In this document: positions 9,226 to 19,614 of the stretch, one piece after another
Layout of the letters: every line of letters begins with the position of its first letter
Position numbering within the stretch: the first letter of the stretch is position 1
NCBI GenBank assembly: GCA_004151065.3
Contig: NWUY0304305438.1
Coordinates: 10,261-30,454, forward strand
Source: Larix sibirica
Taxonomy: Eukaryota > Streptophyta > Pinopsida > Pinales > Pinaceae
Reading direction: 5' to 3'
DNA: 20,194 nt
Notes under the pieces: model-generated
Seen by the model: the letters and a program-made list of their open reading frames with translations, nothing else
Databases searched by the model: none
Told to the model about the DNA's origin: nothing
Made by a program: the position numbers and the translations under genes

Positions 9226-12200
9226 GTAGTAATTGTAGCTTCCTTATTTGCATCCATGACTTTTATGGTCCTTGATGCCAAACCTTTTGGGCTTGAGCAT
9301 ATCAACTTCAAACTTCGTACATAAAAGTTACTTCAAGTAGATGTTTTTTGGATTTAATTTCTCACCCATTTTCTCTATCAGTTAGTACCTGGACAAGAAA
9401 GCAGCTGAATGGTGGTCATTTTGCTTGTGTACTTATTCTTTCTTTTCTTACAGGTTCTCCTTTGGGTAATGCTCCTACTCCAATCAGCAGCTGTCGTTAT
9501 GATAGCTCTCTTGGTAATAAACTGTGTTGCAAATTGATTAGGCTGGGTGTGTAGTTGTTTTATTTAATTCTCTCTATGGAGCTCTGCCTGTGTTAATGTT
9601 TAGAATCTGACATAGATGGCTGTTTTGTTGAATCAGGGTTGTTAACAAAGAAGTTTATTAGTCTAGTCAAGCAGGCTGATGATGGTATTCTTGATCTTAA
9701 CAAGGCTGCAGATACTTTGGAAGTATGAAATGTGTCCATTTCAGAATTTTTCTATGCATGGATGCTAAATTTTCTTCTTCTGTGTGGTTATCCTCATCTC
9801 TGAAATTATTTTGAGAAAGCAATTGCATTTTGTTTCTCATCTTTGATATATGGTTATTCATTGGTTTCCAGGTCCAAAAACGCAGAATATATGACATAAC
9901 CAATGTGCTTGAGGGGATAGGACTAATAGAGAAAAGGCTGAAAAATAGAATTTGCTGGAAGTAATTTTCAGCACAACTCCTCTCTGTTAGCTGTTGCAAA
10001 ATATACTAGTCATTGTGGGGAGTTACTTGGTGAATTATGATAGCTGATAGTGAGATTTTTTTACCACATGCTCATGACAGGGGTCTTAGTGTTTCGAGAT
10101 CTGGAGAGGTTGAAGATGAAGCAACAGTTCTCCAGGTACTTTTGTTTTTTCAAGTTAATCATTGAAATGTTTAGGCATGTTCCTGGTTGCAATTAGTTAG
10201 AAACTTATACCACAAGTAGATAAATTTTATATGGAGTATCTTGTGTTGTTAAATGTGAAACTCATCTATATGCTGTCTTGTGCCTTTTTTGCTCATTTAT
10301 TCTAGTTATAATGTCAGTCCATATCATCCGTGCTGTGGTTTTTGTTGAGTTATCTGTGAAATTCCTACAAGTTCAGTGTGCCTTTGATTTTCTTGCAGGC
10401 TGAAGTTGACAGTCTCTATCGTGAAGAATGCAAGTTAGATGAATGCATACGGTAAATTTTGAATTTTTATGATGCACAAAATTGTCCATGAAATATTTGG
10501 GATCTGTTAAAGATTATAACTGCATAGGTAGTAGTTTAGAATTCTCTAAACGTGTGCAATGTACTTGCCTGTATGATTCCAGAGATATGCAGGAGCGATT
10601 AAGGATCTTGAGTGAGGATGAGAGGAATAGAAGGTTACTTGAGGCAAAAACTATTGATGCAATTTTTTTATTCATTGTCATGTTGCATTTATATTCTAAT
10701 TCATGGCGGGATTAGTGTGTAGCATTCTATCCAGTTAGTGTAATTGTTCATCATAAAAGATGGAATATCTAAAACTATTTCTTCAAAGCATTTTTGTTTC
10801 TTTTGTTGCAACTTGATTCTGATTTTTTTTCTGTAGATGGCTTTATGTTACTGATGAAGACATTAAGAACCTACCATGTTTTCAGGTTGGTTATTTACAG
10901 CATTTGTTGTCTTTGTGTGGTGATATAACTATTGCAAAATGATAGATACTTAAGTTTTACAGTTTTTGGCAGAATGATACGCTTATAGCAATAAAGGCTC
11001 CTCATGGAACCACACTTGAAGTTCCAGATCCAGACGAGGTGAAAGTTATATTGACAAAGCTTAGGTATTACTAATTCTTTTTGAAGCTAGTTTCTTTGTA
11101 AGTTAACGTGATGCTAATATTACCTGCAGGCAGTAGAATACCCACAAAGACGTTACCAGATTCTTTTACGAAGTACTATGGGGCCAATTGATGTTTATCT
11201 CGTAAGGTATGGAGCTGCTTTTGCAAAATTACTATTTGTCTGGAAATGTGCTGGGGTTTCTTGTCTCCATTCTATCACTTTCTATATTTTTATTTTTGCC
11301 TTTAAAATGGTATACCAGTCTTGCATAGAAACACCCAACAAGGCACATTCATACAATAAGATTTGGTTATTTTTTGCATGAAGGCAATGCTTCGGAATCA
11401 GCATTGTTCTAGTAAACTATTGTAAATGAGTGACACGTGCTGCTTTATAGAGGATCTTAATACCTTCATAGTAAAGGCAAGCGATTATGGTTTATACTTA
11501 TATTATGGCCTTTCCAACCTATAACTGAGAACATCTATGACAATTTCTTTTTCCATTGTCAAAATATAATCAATTTCTTGCTGTGTTTAACGAGTGCTCA
11601 TTAAATTCTGGAACATCAAGTTTTAAAGTTGTGGGGTTTTCCTTGAGATGTCTGTATACTGAGAAGCACATTTTATATACATTTAATTTTTTTTCAAAGA
11701 CTTCTTTCTGTTGCATTGCAAGGGCACATTATTGAAATAGGCTTGTTAACTGGTGTGCATTAAAGGATGTCAAGCAGGTTCTGCAGCATTGTACTTTGAA
11801 CCAAAGGTTGCCACTTTAGCAACCTCAGCTGCTCATGACACAGCTTTTGATATGCCGTTGATTTTGGAATTTTTAACATGACTAGAAATCATTAGGTTTC
11901 AGTGAGTCGCACCTTGAAGTAAGATGTCATTTCTGTAAGAAGGCACAACGCGTAACAGGCCTTTGTGTCTTTTGCTTATATGTAAAGAGAATGTTTCCTA
12001 AAATGCAAATATTATAGAAAATGGCACACTTCATCTCACAATGCTTCAGAATATGTGAATAATCACCAATATAATAGAATGTAAGCATTGTTATTAACCT
12101 AAATAGGAAGGTAGCAATAGCTGGCTGAAATGGAAAACCATTATTTCAATACAGTTCTTAATTTCCCACTTGTAGTTATGATCATATTATTTGTAATCAT

Positions 12201-13051
12201 TCTTGTACCTAGCAAGAATCTTATCTGTTATGAGAGGACACCACTAGTTATATCCATTTGGCGAGTTATTAGAATTAAATCATAAAGATTGCAGCATTCA
12301 ACATAATCAGAGCATTGGCAAATTTCAGCCAGGAATCCATATCTCCTTTGGATGTCAATATAAGAGAATTTTTATAGATTCATGTAGATTAGATCAGGTA
12401 GCCTTTTATGTTGAAGGCTTATTGTAAGAGAAGAATGTCAAACTCAGCTAAAATTTCTAATTCATATTTTTTGTATACAAATGCATTCAGCCAATTTGAG
12501 GAGAATATTGAAGAGATGAATCCAGTTGATCTGGCAACAGAACTTGTTCCTTTGGGGACTTGTCCTGCAGAAGGGGTACCTATACACAGTGTTCAAGAAG
12601 GTGCAACTTCAGCTGATATGGAATGCCAAGGCCGTGAAACTCGTCAACTGTGTACAGAAATAACTAGCCCACAGGATTCTGTTGGTGGAATTATGAGAAT
12701 AGTTCCATCAGATGCTAATGTGAGTTATTGCTTGAAAAATGTTATTGTGTACTAAATGATGAAAATAAGTTACTGAATCAGAGACCACATATGTGCATGG
12801 CAGATTGATGCTGATTATTGGCTTCTCTCGGATTCTGGGGTTGGCATAACAGACATGTGGAGAACTGAATGTATCCTTTTATTTTGTTCATATTCTCTGT
12901 CTCATCTGGAAATGATATTTCCTTTTGGATTCCTCGACTCTACAAAGCTAATCCTACATGGGATGAGGTGATTGAACTCAATCCAACAGATTTTGGGATT
13001 GGCGAGGGTTCTCCCTGTCCTCAAACTCCTCCAAGCAGTAGTGTATTCTAA
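9021..13051 (+). CDS. E2F: E2F transcription factor, 13 coding exons, N-terminus not included
   Basis: Exons: 9021-9225, 9454-9513, 9637-9722, 9872-9960, 10081-10135, 10399-10451, 10583-10633, 10837-10885, 10973-11038, 11130-11206, 12491-12719, 12804-12870, 12948-13051. All 12 introns are GT-AG and the phases join into one open frame of 396 residues ending at TAA 13049-13051. The product is a sequence-specific activator or repressor of cell-cycle genes that works in the nucleus as a heterodimer with DP and is controlled by RBR. Visible domains: basic linker (residues 1-81), winged helix with [14 protein letters not shown] (82-148), leucine-rich coiled coil and marked box (160-263), RBR-binding motif DYWLLSD...ITDMW (344-359). 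There is one DNA-binding domain plus a marked box, so it is a typical E2F and not a DEL/E2F7-8 type. Plant E2Fs are usually about 400-490 residues, so some 70-90 N-terminal residues lie in upstream exon(s). Whether it is E2Fa, b or c cannot be decided here. Confidence 0.95.
9454..10135 (+). other. E2F: E2F winged-helix DNA-binding domain exons
   Basis: Exons 9454-9513, 9637-9722, 9872-9960 and the start of 10081-10135 encode the E2F/DP winged helix. [14 protein letters not shown] starts the domain. [19 protein letters not shown] holds helix 2 and the start of the recognition helix, with the RRIYD signature that contacts the TTTSSCGC core. [13 protein letters not shown] and NRICWKG follow as the remaining helix and the wing. 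Every signature residue of the plant family is present, so DNA binding should be intact. Exon 10081-10135 adds [10 protein letters not shown], the acidic step into the coiled coil. Confidence 0.95.
10399..11206 (+). other. E2F: E2F dimerisation (coiled-coil) and marked-box exons
   Basis: Six small exons (10399-10451, 10583-10633, 10837-10885, 10973-11038, 11130-11206, preceded by the end of 10081-10135) encode the part that pairs with DP. A leucine-spaced helix ([10 protein letters not shown], then [15 protein letters not shown]) is followed by [37 protein letters not shown] and [20 protein letters not shown], the marked box. Exons of 49-55 nt are very short, but each splice restores the family sequence exactly, including codons split across introns (CG|A Arg, AG|A Arg, AG|C Ser). 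Confidence 0.93.
11207..12490 (+). other. Largest internal E2F intron
   Basis: This 1284-bp intron separates the marked box from the C-terminal tail, while the other eleven measure 77-263 bp. It starts gtatgg and ends gcattcag. It is AT-rich. No repeat, coding segment or RNA gene was recognised in it. Confidence 0.85.
12491..13051 (+). other. E2F: E2F C-terminal activation and RBR-binding exons
   Basis: Exon 12491-12719 starts with [11 protein letters not shown], which completes the family motif YLVSQFEE across a 1284-bp intron. It continues with a poorly conserved acidic/Ser-rich tail ending [12 protein letters not shown], the conserved plant G(G/I)M(K/R)I.P block. Exon 12804-12870 encodes [21 protein letters not shown], the short motif through which plant E2Fs bind the RBR pocket. 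Exon 12948-13051 gives [17 protein letters not shown] and a Pro/Ser-rich end, then TAA. The last intron is only 77 bp; its acceptor (acaaag at 12942-12947) has a weak pyrimidine tract but yields the expected Ser-Asn-Pro join. Confidence 0.9.
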
Positions 13052-13500
13052 AATTTGAAGAATGCGTGGTGCAGCTTACTGAATATGCACACTTTGAACC
13101 ATCTTATCGCCAAAGTTTACTAGTTATGCATGAGCATGTTCAACATGTCTTTCAGATTTTTTTGGCACAAATGATATTTATAGGAGATGGAGTTGGGGAA
13201 CATCTTAACCATACCCTGAGTGTATCAGAATCATGCAGCAGTTACACAGTTCTTGATTATCGACCTCATACTGGGTGGGTTCTTGAAGAAAAAATACAAA
13301 ATACAACTGGATTTCTACAACATTTATCTATTCCAGTAATTAATGGATGTAGAGACAACTGGGCCCTGGTTGTATCCAAGTTATTATGCTACAAGTTTAA
13401 TCTATGCACTTTTTGGCTCATTTACTTCTGTTGTAAAGTTGGAAACTGCATTGCCCTTAGTGCATTGCTTAGACTGAATTAAATTCTGGTACACTGGAAT
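13052..13500 (+). other. Likely E2F 3' UTR
   Basis: Sequence directly after the TAA. No AATAAA occurs in this stretch; the nearest on the + strand is at 13968-13973, and plant poly(A) signals are often degenerate. An open frame unrelated to E2F runs from 13042 to 13482 (about 146 codons, one frame back from the E2F frame). It shows no recognisable domain and is most likely a chance open frame in the UTR. Confidence 0.5.
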
Positions 13501-14216
13501 AGGATAAGCATCTGTAAAGTCGAATGTTTTACGTTACATCTTGACAAACATTTGGAAGTAGTAGCATCTATTGTCAAACAGTATTTTAATTTTACTAGTA
13601 CTTTAGTCTTCCAAGTTAGTGAGGAATATTTTTGATGCCCCATGGGCAGTTGTTTTGCTGATTAATTATAGAGTATCTGTGAGATGATCGTGTCTAGACT
13701 TTATTTTACATTTGTTCCTGCTTTCTTGGTACAATCATGTTATGCAAAATTCAGTTTATTAGTTTGCCCTTATTCTTTTCATGTTCAGTTCAGTATGTTA
13801 AGGTGAACTATTGACTAAGTTTGTTCCCAATTCTAATTAGTTATGGAAATCCCAGGTTCATTTAATCTAAAGTTGTTAGTAAGGCATACTTTAAATGCCT
13901 CATTTCAGACTCTTTGATTAGGTAAAGGGGAAAGGCATTTGGATTCCAAGCTATTAGTGCTGACCAAAATAAACTGAGTTGTATCGTTGTATTATACATC
14001 TTTAATTTCTGAATTATATTGGAGATATGCATAGATAACAAGAATTTAATTTTCATCCATTTCTGTTAATTCATGGTTTAATGATAAATATAACACCAAC
14101 AAGCAGTTGTGTACTGTAATGAGAAACATAGAATTCTCAAAGTAAATATTTATTGAAGGGAGAAAACGAGCAGTGCTGAAATCAAAATGGCAGGTTCACG
14201 TATCATATTCTGTTTT
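13501..14216. other. 3' flank without recognised features
   Basis: AT-rich with no supported gene. It contains a canonical AATAAA at 13968-13973 that could end a long E2F 3' UTR. Confidence 0.5.
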
Positions 14217-14290
14217 GAATTTGTTCACATATAGTATTAGGACATTCTGATTCGAATTTGTTCACATATAGTATTAGGACATTCTGATTC
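14217..14290. repeat. 37-bp perfect tandem duplication
   Basis: Identical adjacent copies at 14217-14253 and 14254-14290 begin gaatttgttcacatatagta. Perfect identity suggests a recent duplication. Confidence 0.96.
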
Positions 14291-14342
14291 TTGATCTGCA
14301 TATACTAATTATGAAAGCTCTTATCAAAGCCATAGGCATTTT

Positions 14343-14645
14343 GCCTTTAAGCTAATGTTCTTGCAGGGCAAAGCACTAATTAAGAGAGCATTTGTTCAAA
14401 GCAAATGGCCTTTTGAGATGTATACTTTGCACATTGAAAGGGTAAGAAATACGGTTAAGTTGGAGTCGATTGGCAGAAAAAGATCAGCTTTGCTCAGCCT
14501 TTAAGTTAATGTTCTTGCAATGAAAAGTACTTATAAGAGATCCTTTGTACAAAGCAAATGTTTTGTACTTGTACATTGAAAGGTCTAGTAACAAATATGG
14601 TTAAGTTTGAGTTGATTGGCACAAAACGATCAGCTTTGCTTCACT
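14343..14645. repeat. Two diverged tandem copies, period about 154 bp
   Basis: Copy 1 starts at 14343 (gcctttaagctaatgttctt) and copy 2 at 14497 (gcctttaagttaatgttctt). Matching blocks follow in order: agag...tttgt(t/a)caaagcaaatg, cacattgaaagg / tacattgaaagg, ggttaagtt(g/t)gagt(c/t)gattggca and gatcagctttgct. Divergence is moderate, so it is older than the 37-bp duplication next to it. Confidence 0.85.
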
Positions 14646-14760
14646 CAATCTTGCATGTCTGCTTGCGCTAATGTGATAATGTGCTAATGAGAACATAATA
14701 AATATTTGCTTATATTGAATATATGAAGCGCCGTGGGCATCATCACATAGGCCTTGCAGT

Positions 14761-14889
14761 CCTCCACCCAAGCCTTTGAACAAGAAGTTTCCTATTCTGG
14801 CCTTGGCCATCTTGAAAGTTGAGAGGCCACTGCAACAGGAGATTGACCGTCAGGAAGTTGACATGCTATTGTCGGAGCTGCTGATTTAG
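14761..14889 (+). other. Orphan exon-like open frame
   Basis: An acceptor-like ggccttgcag ends at 14759. From 14761, 42 open codons read PPPKPLNKKFPILALAI, then a charged stretch with VERPLQQEIDRQEVDMLL, closed by TAG at 14887-14889. The frame is also open upstream to about 14723. The composition looks more like protein than the AT-rich surroundings, yet I recognise no family. It could be the last exon of an unrelated gene, an alternative E2F 3' end, or captured gene sequence. Confidence 0.25.
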
Positions 14890-15238
14890 GTGCAATAATG
14901 ACGAGGATGATCCTATTGTCTCTAGATTAATCTGTGCGGCAGCTGGCTTTTTAGCTTTAGCCTTTATGATTTTGGTGATGAGTTTTCATGATCTTTGTAC
15001 TCTCTAGGATGGCATCATTAAATATCGAACTCTTGGACATTTTGTTTATGCTGAGTGCCGCTATGGTAATTGTGCTTAGATATGGCAGTTCAATTAGATT
15101 TTGAGACATGTAATATCCTGAAAACTAGTCCCAGTGGAGGTTGGCTCAGCAACCCACCATTTGGAGTGGGGCTTTCTATGATTTCGGTGGGTGGGGGGGT
15201 GATCCAAGAATTGTCCATGCAGTTTTAAGAGTACATTG

Positions 15239-15862
15239 AATCTAGATGTACAGTTTATTGGTGCATTGAATATGGACACTAGCATAAACTTACTAAACTA
15301 GTAATATGCACCTCGTAGTTGTGTATCTCAAGGTCGCAAGTGGGCTTATCAAATATTAAGCTTTGGTTTAGTAATGAATATTTGACAACTTAATGAATCT
15401 AGATGTACAGTGCATTGGTGCATTAAATATGGACACTGGCATAATCCTACTAAACTTGTAATATGCAGTTTTCTATCTCAAGCTCGCAAGTGGGCTCATC
15501 AAATATTAAGCTTTGGTTTAATAACGAGTATTTGACAAGTTTAATGAATCTAAATGTACAGTGTATTGGTGGATTGAATATGGACACTAGCATAAACCTA
15601 CCAAACTTGAGATATGCACCTCAAAGTTGTCAATCTCAAGCTTGCAAGTGTGCTCATCAAATATTAAGCTTTTGTTTAATAATGAGTATTTGACAAGTTT
15701 AATGAATCTAAATGTACAGTGTGTTGCTGCATTGAATGTGGACACTAGCATAAACCTACTAAACTTGTAATATGCACCTCAAAGTTGTGTATCTCAAGGT
15801 CGCAAGTGGGCTCATCAAATACTAAGCTTTGGTTTAATAACGAGTATTTGACAAGTTTAATA
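15239..15862. repeat. Tandem array, four units of about 157 bp
   Basis: Units start at 15239, 15396, 15547 and 15705 (lengths 157, 151, 158 and about 158). Each begins aatct(a)(g/a)atgtacagt and contains atggacact(a/g)gcata and ctcatcaaata(t/c)taagctt, and ends with a tttgaca tract. All four carry a HindIII site (AAGCTT) at the same place. Units 2-4 are closer to each other than to unit 1. This is a short satellite-like array. Confidence 0.95.
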
Positions 15863-16004
15863 ATTATTGGATGCATAACTTAATGTTTTAGATTAATGAC
15901 CGTTCTAGTTGAATGGTATTTAAAGAACATAACAAGTTCAATGTGTTAAAATTGATATATAGTTTCAAGTTCTTGGTTCGAGAAACAATTTAACAGAGGT
16001 TTCG

Positions 16005-16025
16005 ATTATTATTATTATTATTATT
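16005..16025. repeat. (ATT)n microsatellite
   Basis: About seven uninterrupted ATT/TTA triplets. Confidence 0.9.
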
Positions 16026-16083
16026 TTATATCTTGTACATCCTTTTATTACATGTATTATTTTTAATTAAAAAAGATAGGTTT

Positions 16084-17700
16084 TACTGATTTGTATAATA
16101 AAGGGGAGTTATGTCTTGGCTAAATATTACACTAATCTTATATGGCTCAAAGTAAATTAACCAAATGATAGTGCATTTTTTTAACCACTATATGTAAGAG
16201 ACTCACAATTTTAAAACTAGAGGCCTATAATATTCACTAGTGAAAAACATGTCTATACATGACCAAAATCTACCCTTTTTGCTAGAGGGTGTCGTTGCTA
16301 CTAGGATTTGAGTATCATGAGTGGAGATGCATGTCTTATCAAGTGCCCTACTCATATCTTTTCTTATTGTCAATGAGTGCTGAATTGGGTTAGTGAATGA
16401 AGGATAATGTTATCAATCCCATTGGGGTTCAAGTCTTTCAACAAGATGCTCAAGCTTGTGCTTATGCTTATGTGTACTTGTAAAAATATAAGTCTGGGGT
16501 GACTTTGGTGGAGTAGATACCCCTCACTCGTGGCTTCTTAGTCAAAGAGGGTTTCCATAGCATGGGCAAGCCATCTATCCCAATGCTAAATTCAAAATAA
16601 AGTAGAGGCCACTTGCTCAAGTTGAGGACTCACAATTTTACAACCATAGGTCTTAACATTCACTTGTAGTGAAAAACATGTCTATACATGACTAAAATCT
16701 ACCCTTTTCGCTAGAGGGTGTTTTTGCTATTAGGTTTTTTGAGTGCCATGACTAAAGATGTGAATCTTATCAAGGGGCCTAATAAAAATCTTTTCTAATT
16801 GTCAAAGGGTTTTTAATTGAGTTGGTGAATGCGAGGTGGTGTTATCACTCCCATAGGGGCTCAAGTCTCTCAATGACATGCTCTTGCTTGTGCTTATGTG
16901 TACCTGTGCTTGTGAAAATGGGTGGGAACAAGTGTAAGTCTTGGTCAACTTTGATGGAATAGATACTCACGACTTCTTAGTCAAAGGGGGCTTCCATAGC
17001 ATGGTAGGTCATCTCCATCGCAATGCTAAATTCAAAATAGAGTAGAGGCCACTTGTGCATGTTGATTAGAAGCTTTCAATCATTTTTTTTCCTTATCAAC
17101 CTTGATTCATACCTAGTTGTTTTTCCTTTTGAACTTGCTTCACACTTAGCCACTTGAAAGCTAATAATGGCTTTTGAAGTGCCAAATATTACACTAATCT
17201 CGCATTTTGAAGCCAATTAACTACCACTTTGATTTTTTTATAATTACCAACATACAAATATATAAAAGATTCAAACTCTTATGGTTACATGCCCGAATAT
17301 TCACCTGTAATAAAAAAATGTACTATATATGGCCAAAATCTATCCTTTTGGTTGAAGGGTGTCATTGCTATTAGAACTTATGGGTGTCATGAGTGGAGTT
17401 GTGGGTCTTACTAAGGGGCCTTAAACTATGTATGTTCTTATTGCCTTTGCTTCATACTCAATTGTTTATAAGCTAATAATATGGCCTTTGAAGTGCCAAA
17501 TATGAGACTAATCCTATGTGGCTAAAAACCAACTAATCATCAAATGACAATACTTACTAATTTATACAAGAGATTTAAGATTTGATGGTCAAAGGCTTGG
17601 ACAATCGTTGTAGAAAAATATATGTACTATATTTGACCAAAATCTACCTTTTTACAAAAGTGTGTTAGTGCGATTAAGACTTTTGTGAGTTAATGAAGCT
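16084..17700. repeat. Four diverged direct repeat units
   Basis: A shared core, ga(c/t)(c/t)aaaatcta(c/t)cc followed in most units by ctagagggtgt-like sequence and a gct(a/t)(c/t)ta(g) block, occurs at about 16261, 16690, 17331 and 17635. The first two units (about 16084-16620 and 16626-17165) are long. They share further blocks: gactcacaatttta, acatgtctataca, cttgtgcttatgtgtacctgt-like sequence, cttccatagcatgg and aaattcaaaata(a/g)agtagagg. The last two (about 17170-17455 and 17465-17700) are shorter and begin gtgccaaatat. The units are old and uneven, and no coding sequence is recognisable. They may derive from an unknown transposon or LTR. Confidence 0.75.
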
Positions 17701-17701
17701 T

Positions 17702-18080
17702 TGTTGGAACCAAAAGTAGTTAAACATTTATCGAGGGCTCTCATACTTGGAATTAATAAAGCCCCAGTGGTTCTACTTTTAGCTTTCTAGTTATTGGTTC
17801 AGATTTGTTTGGTTGTTAAAACAATAGTATGAATCCCTTTTTTTAGAAATTCGTTATTTGAATGTGCCACCATATATGCCCTTTTTGCATGTCTTTTTAA
17901 TTTTCTTTGCAGATTGGTTGAGATTTCTTTGGTTGTTAAAACAATATTATGAATCCCCTATTTTTTTAGGAATTTGTTATATGAATGCATCACCATATAT
18001 GCCCTTGCCTTTTTTGCATGTCTCTTAATTTTCTTTGCGGATTTGTTCATAGGATATGCGTGTTTATGCAATTTTTTTCA
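17702..18080 (+). mobile_element. Probable 5' LTR of a Ty1/copia element
   Basis: It starts TGTTGGAACC at 17702 and ends ttttttCA at 18080, directly before a primer-binding site, so the TG...CA ends and the 379-bp length suit a copia LTR. Inside is a diverged duplication with a period of about 120 bp (ggttcagatttgtttggttg at 17796, ggttgagatttctttggttg at 17916). The 3' partner LTR is not in the window, so the left boundary is inferred. Confidence 0.5.
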
Positions 18081-18093
18081 TGGTATCAAAGCC
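18081..18093 (+). other. Retrotransposon primer-binding site (initiator tRNA-Met)
   Basis: TGGTATCAAAGCC differs at one base from the plant copia primer-binding site TGGTATCAGAGC, which pairs with the 3' end of initiator methionine tRNA to start reverse transcription. It sits directly after the LTR end. Confidence 0.7.
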
Positions 18094-19540
18094 ATCTTTT
18101 GACCTAAAGGCTCTTATGTTTGGACATTGGATTGAGTGCTAAGAAATAACATGCAATATAGCACGCAAAGGCATCCATTGTGAATAAAAGGATCATGGAG
18201 AAAGGCTAGAGCTATGAAAAAACATGTATAGCAACACAAATGAATCCATGGTGAGCAAAAGACATATTTTAAAGCACTAAATACAAATAGGGGTACATGA
18301 TGTAGGTAATCAATTCTTTGCTAGGTTTATAATCAATTAATGGAAAGTTAATGATCTTTGGAAAATTGTAAATGGGTCTAAGGATAAATCCATTGGCCCT
18401 CTAGCAATGCAAGATTGGGAGAAAAGAGAGACATGTGCCAATGTGTTGTTGTGGATAATTGTTAAGGACACATGCATCCCTACATAGGGGATCATAACAC
18501 ATCCCATTAAAATATTTAATATTATGAAAAGTTTGTATGCAATTATAAACACAAATAGAATTTTGTTCATGAAGAGTGAGCTTATTTCACCTAAAATGGA
18601 AGCAAATGAATATTTGAATGAGTAGTTGTCTAGAGTAAAGAAATTAAGAGACAAATTATGTGATATTGGAAAAAAGGTCACAAATGCTAAGTGGGTTTTG
18701 TTACTTTACATGGAATGACGCATGATTACCATGTATTTATTGCTGCTCTCATAACAAGAGAACATAAGCCCTTAGTATCCCTCTAAGTATTAAGAAGAGA
18801 GAAGAGGGAACCTAGATGGCCAATAGAATAACACAAATCAAGATTTAACTTTAATGCGCCTTTTATAGAGGAAAGTCGTGGAGCAAAAACATGAAAGAAA
18901 GGATAAATAAATTAAGGGACAAATTATGTGATAGTGAATCAAACAAATCCATATTTAGCTTTACTGGAGAAAAGAATAGAGCAAAAACAAGGGAAGTTGT
19001 CTGTAAAGGAAAATCATCATCATTAGTAGCAAAATGACTATCAAAGGAACAGGTAGCAATAGAAAAATGGCTTTGCTACTATTGTGGTGATTATGGACAT
19101 TTCTCTTATGAATGCAAGGTAAAACTAGCTAATGAAGTAAAACATACGAGGGCACTTTTTTAGATAGAAGAAGAAAATGTAAGGGATGACCTAAAACATC
19201 TTACAATGTTTATTTTAGATATAGCTTTGTTTATAAAAATAGAAAGTTGTAAAAAACACATGGTTCATTGATTGAAGAGAATCTCTTATTATAACTTAAA
19301 TGGTTTAAAACCTTTAACGAGAACTCTAATGGTAAAAATAAAGCTATCTATGTCATGATAGATTGTATGAAACCAATGATGTAATATATGTACCAAGGCA
19401 TAAACAAAGTCTACTGTGTGTTTTCAACAATTGCATATCAAGGTGTTAAAGTTGAATTTATGAATTCACATCAATGTGTGGACATGAAAGACAATTACAA
19501 AGTGATAGATAGGAAGAGTTGGAGAGGGAGGCTTACGTAA
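18081..19540 (+). pseudogene. Dead Ty1/copia gag and start of protease
   Basis: About 18330-18790 reads, with stops and shifts, as a copia gag (UBN2-like): LWKIVNGSKDKSIGPLA, then W-EKRETCA, later LSRVKKLRDKLCDIG. A CCHC zinc knuckle follows at 19074-19115 (C-YY-C-GDYG-H-FSYE-C), which in live elements binds RNA in the particle. At 19258-19284 the protease motif TWFID is followed by a stop (TGA 19273-19275) where the active-site DSG is expected. Recognisable downstream protease/pre-integrase sequence (YVPRHKQSLL-like, then VKVEFMNSHQC) runs to about 19540 and breaks off. No integrase, reverse transcriptase or 3' LTR is present. Many stops make it inactive and old. Confidence 0.8.
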
Positions 19541-19555
19541 AATTCATACATTTTT

Positions 19556-19592
19556 GTTTCTCTCCCTCTCTCTCTCTTTATATATATATATT
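19556..19592. repeat. (CT)n and (AT)n microsatellite
   Basis: A ctctccctctctctctct run is followed directly by atatatatata. It lies close to the point where the copia remnant breaks off. Confidence 0.85.
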
Positions 19593-19614
19593 CGGTGTTG
19601 ATCATTGATAGTTT

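Noticed and set aside
9036-9275. 79-codon frame starting at GTG 9036
   Set aside because: It is the first E2F exon read into its intron; the family sequence stops exactly at the donor at 9226.
12408-12755. 115-codon frame as a separate gene
   Set aside because: It is E2F exon 12491-12719 with intron sequence on both sides; QFEE begins right after the acceptor.
9021-13051. Atypical E2F (DEL/E2F7-8 type) or DP protein
   Set aside because: There is a single winged helix followed by a marked box and an RBR-binding motif; DELs have two DNA-binding domains and lack these, and DP lacks the RBR motif.
15239-15862. Repeat array as CRISPR
   Set aside because: Units are directly adjacent with no unique spacers, and the locus is a plant nuclear gene region.
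18337-18681. 114-codon frame on the minus strand
   Set aside because: It is antisense to the copia gag remnant, whose + strand reading shows family motifs; the hydrophobic minus product is a shadow.
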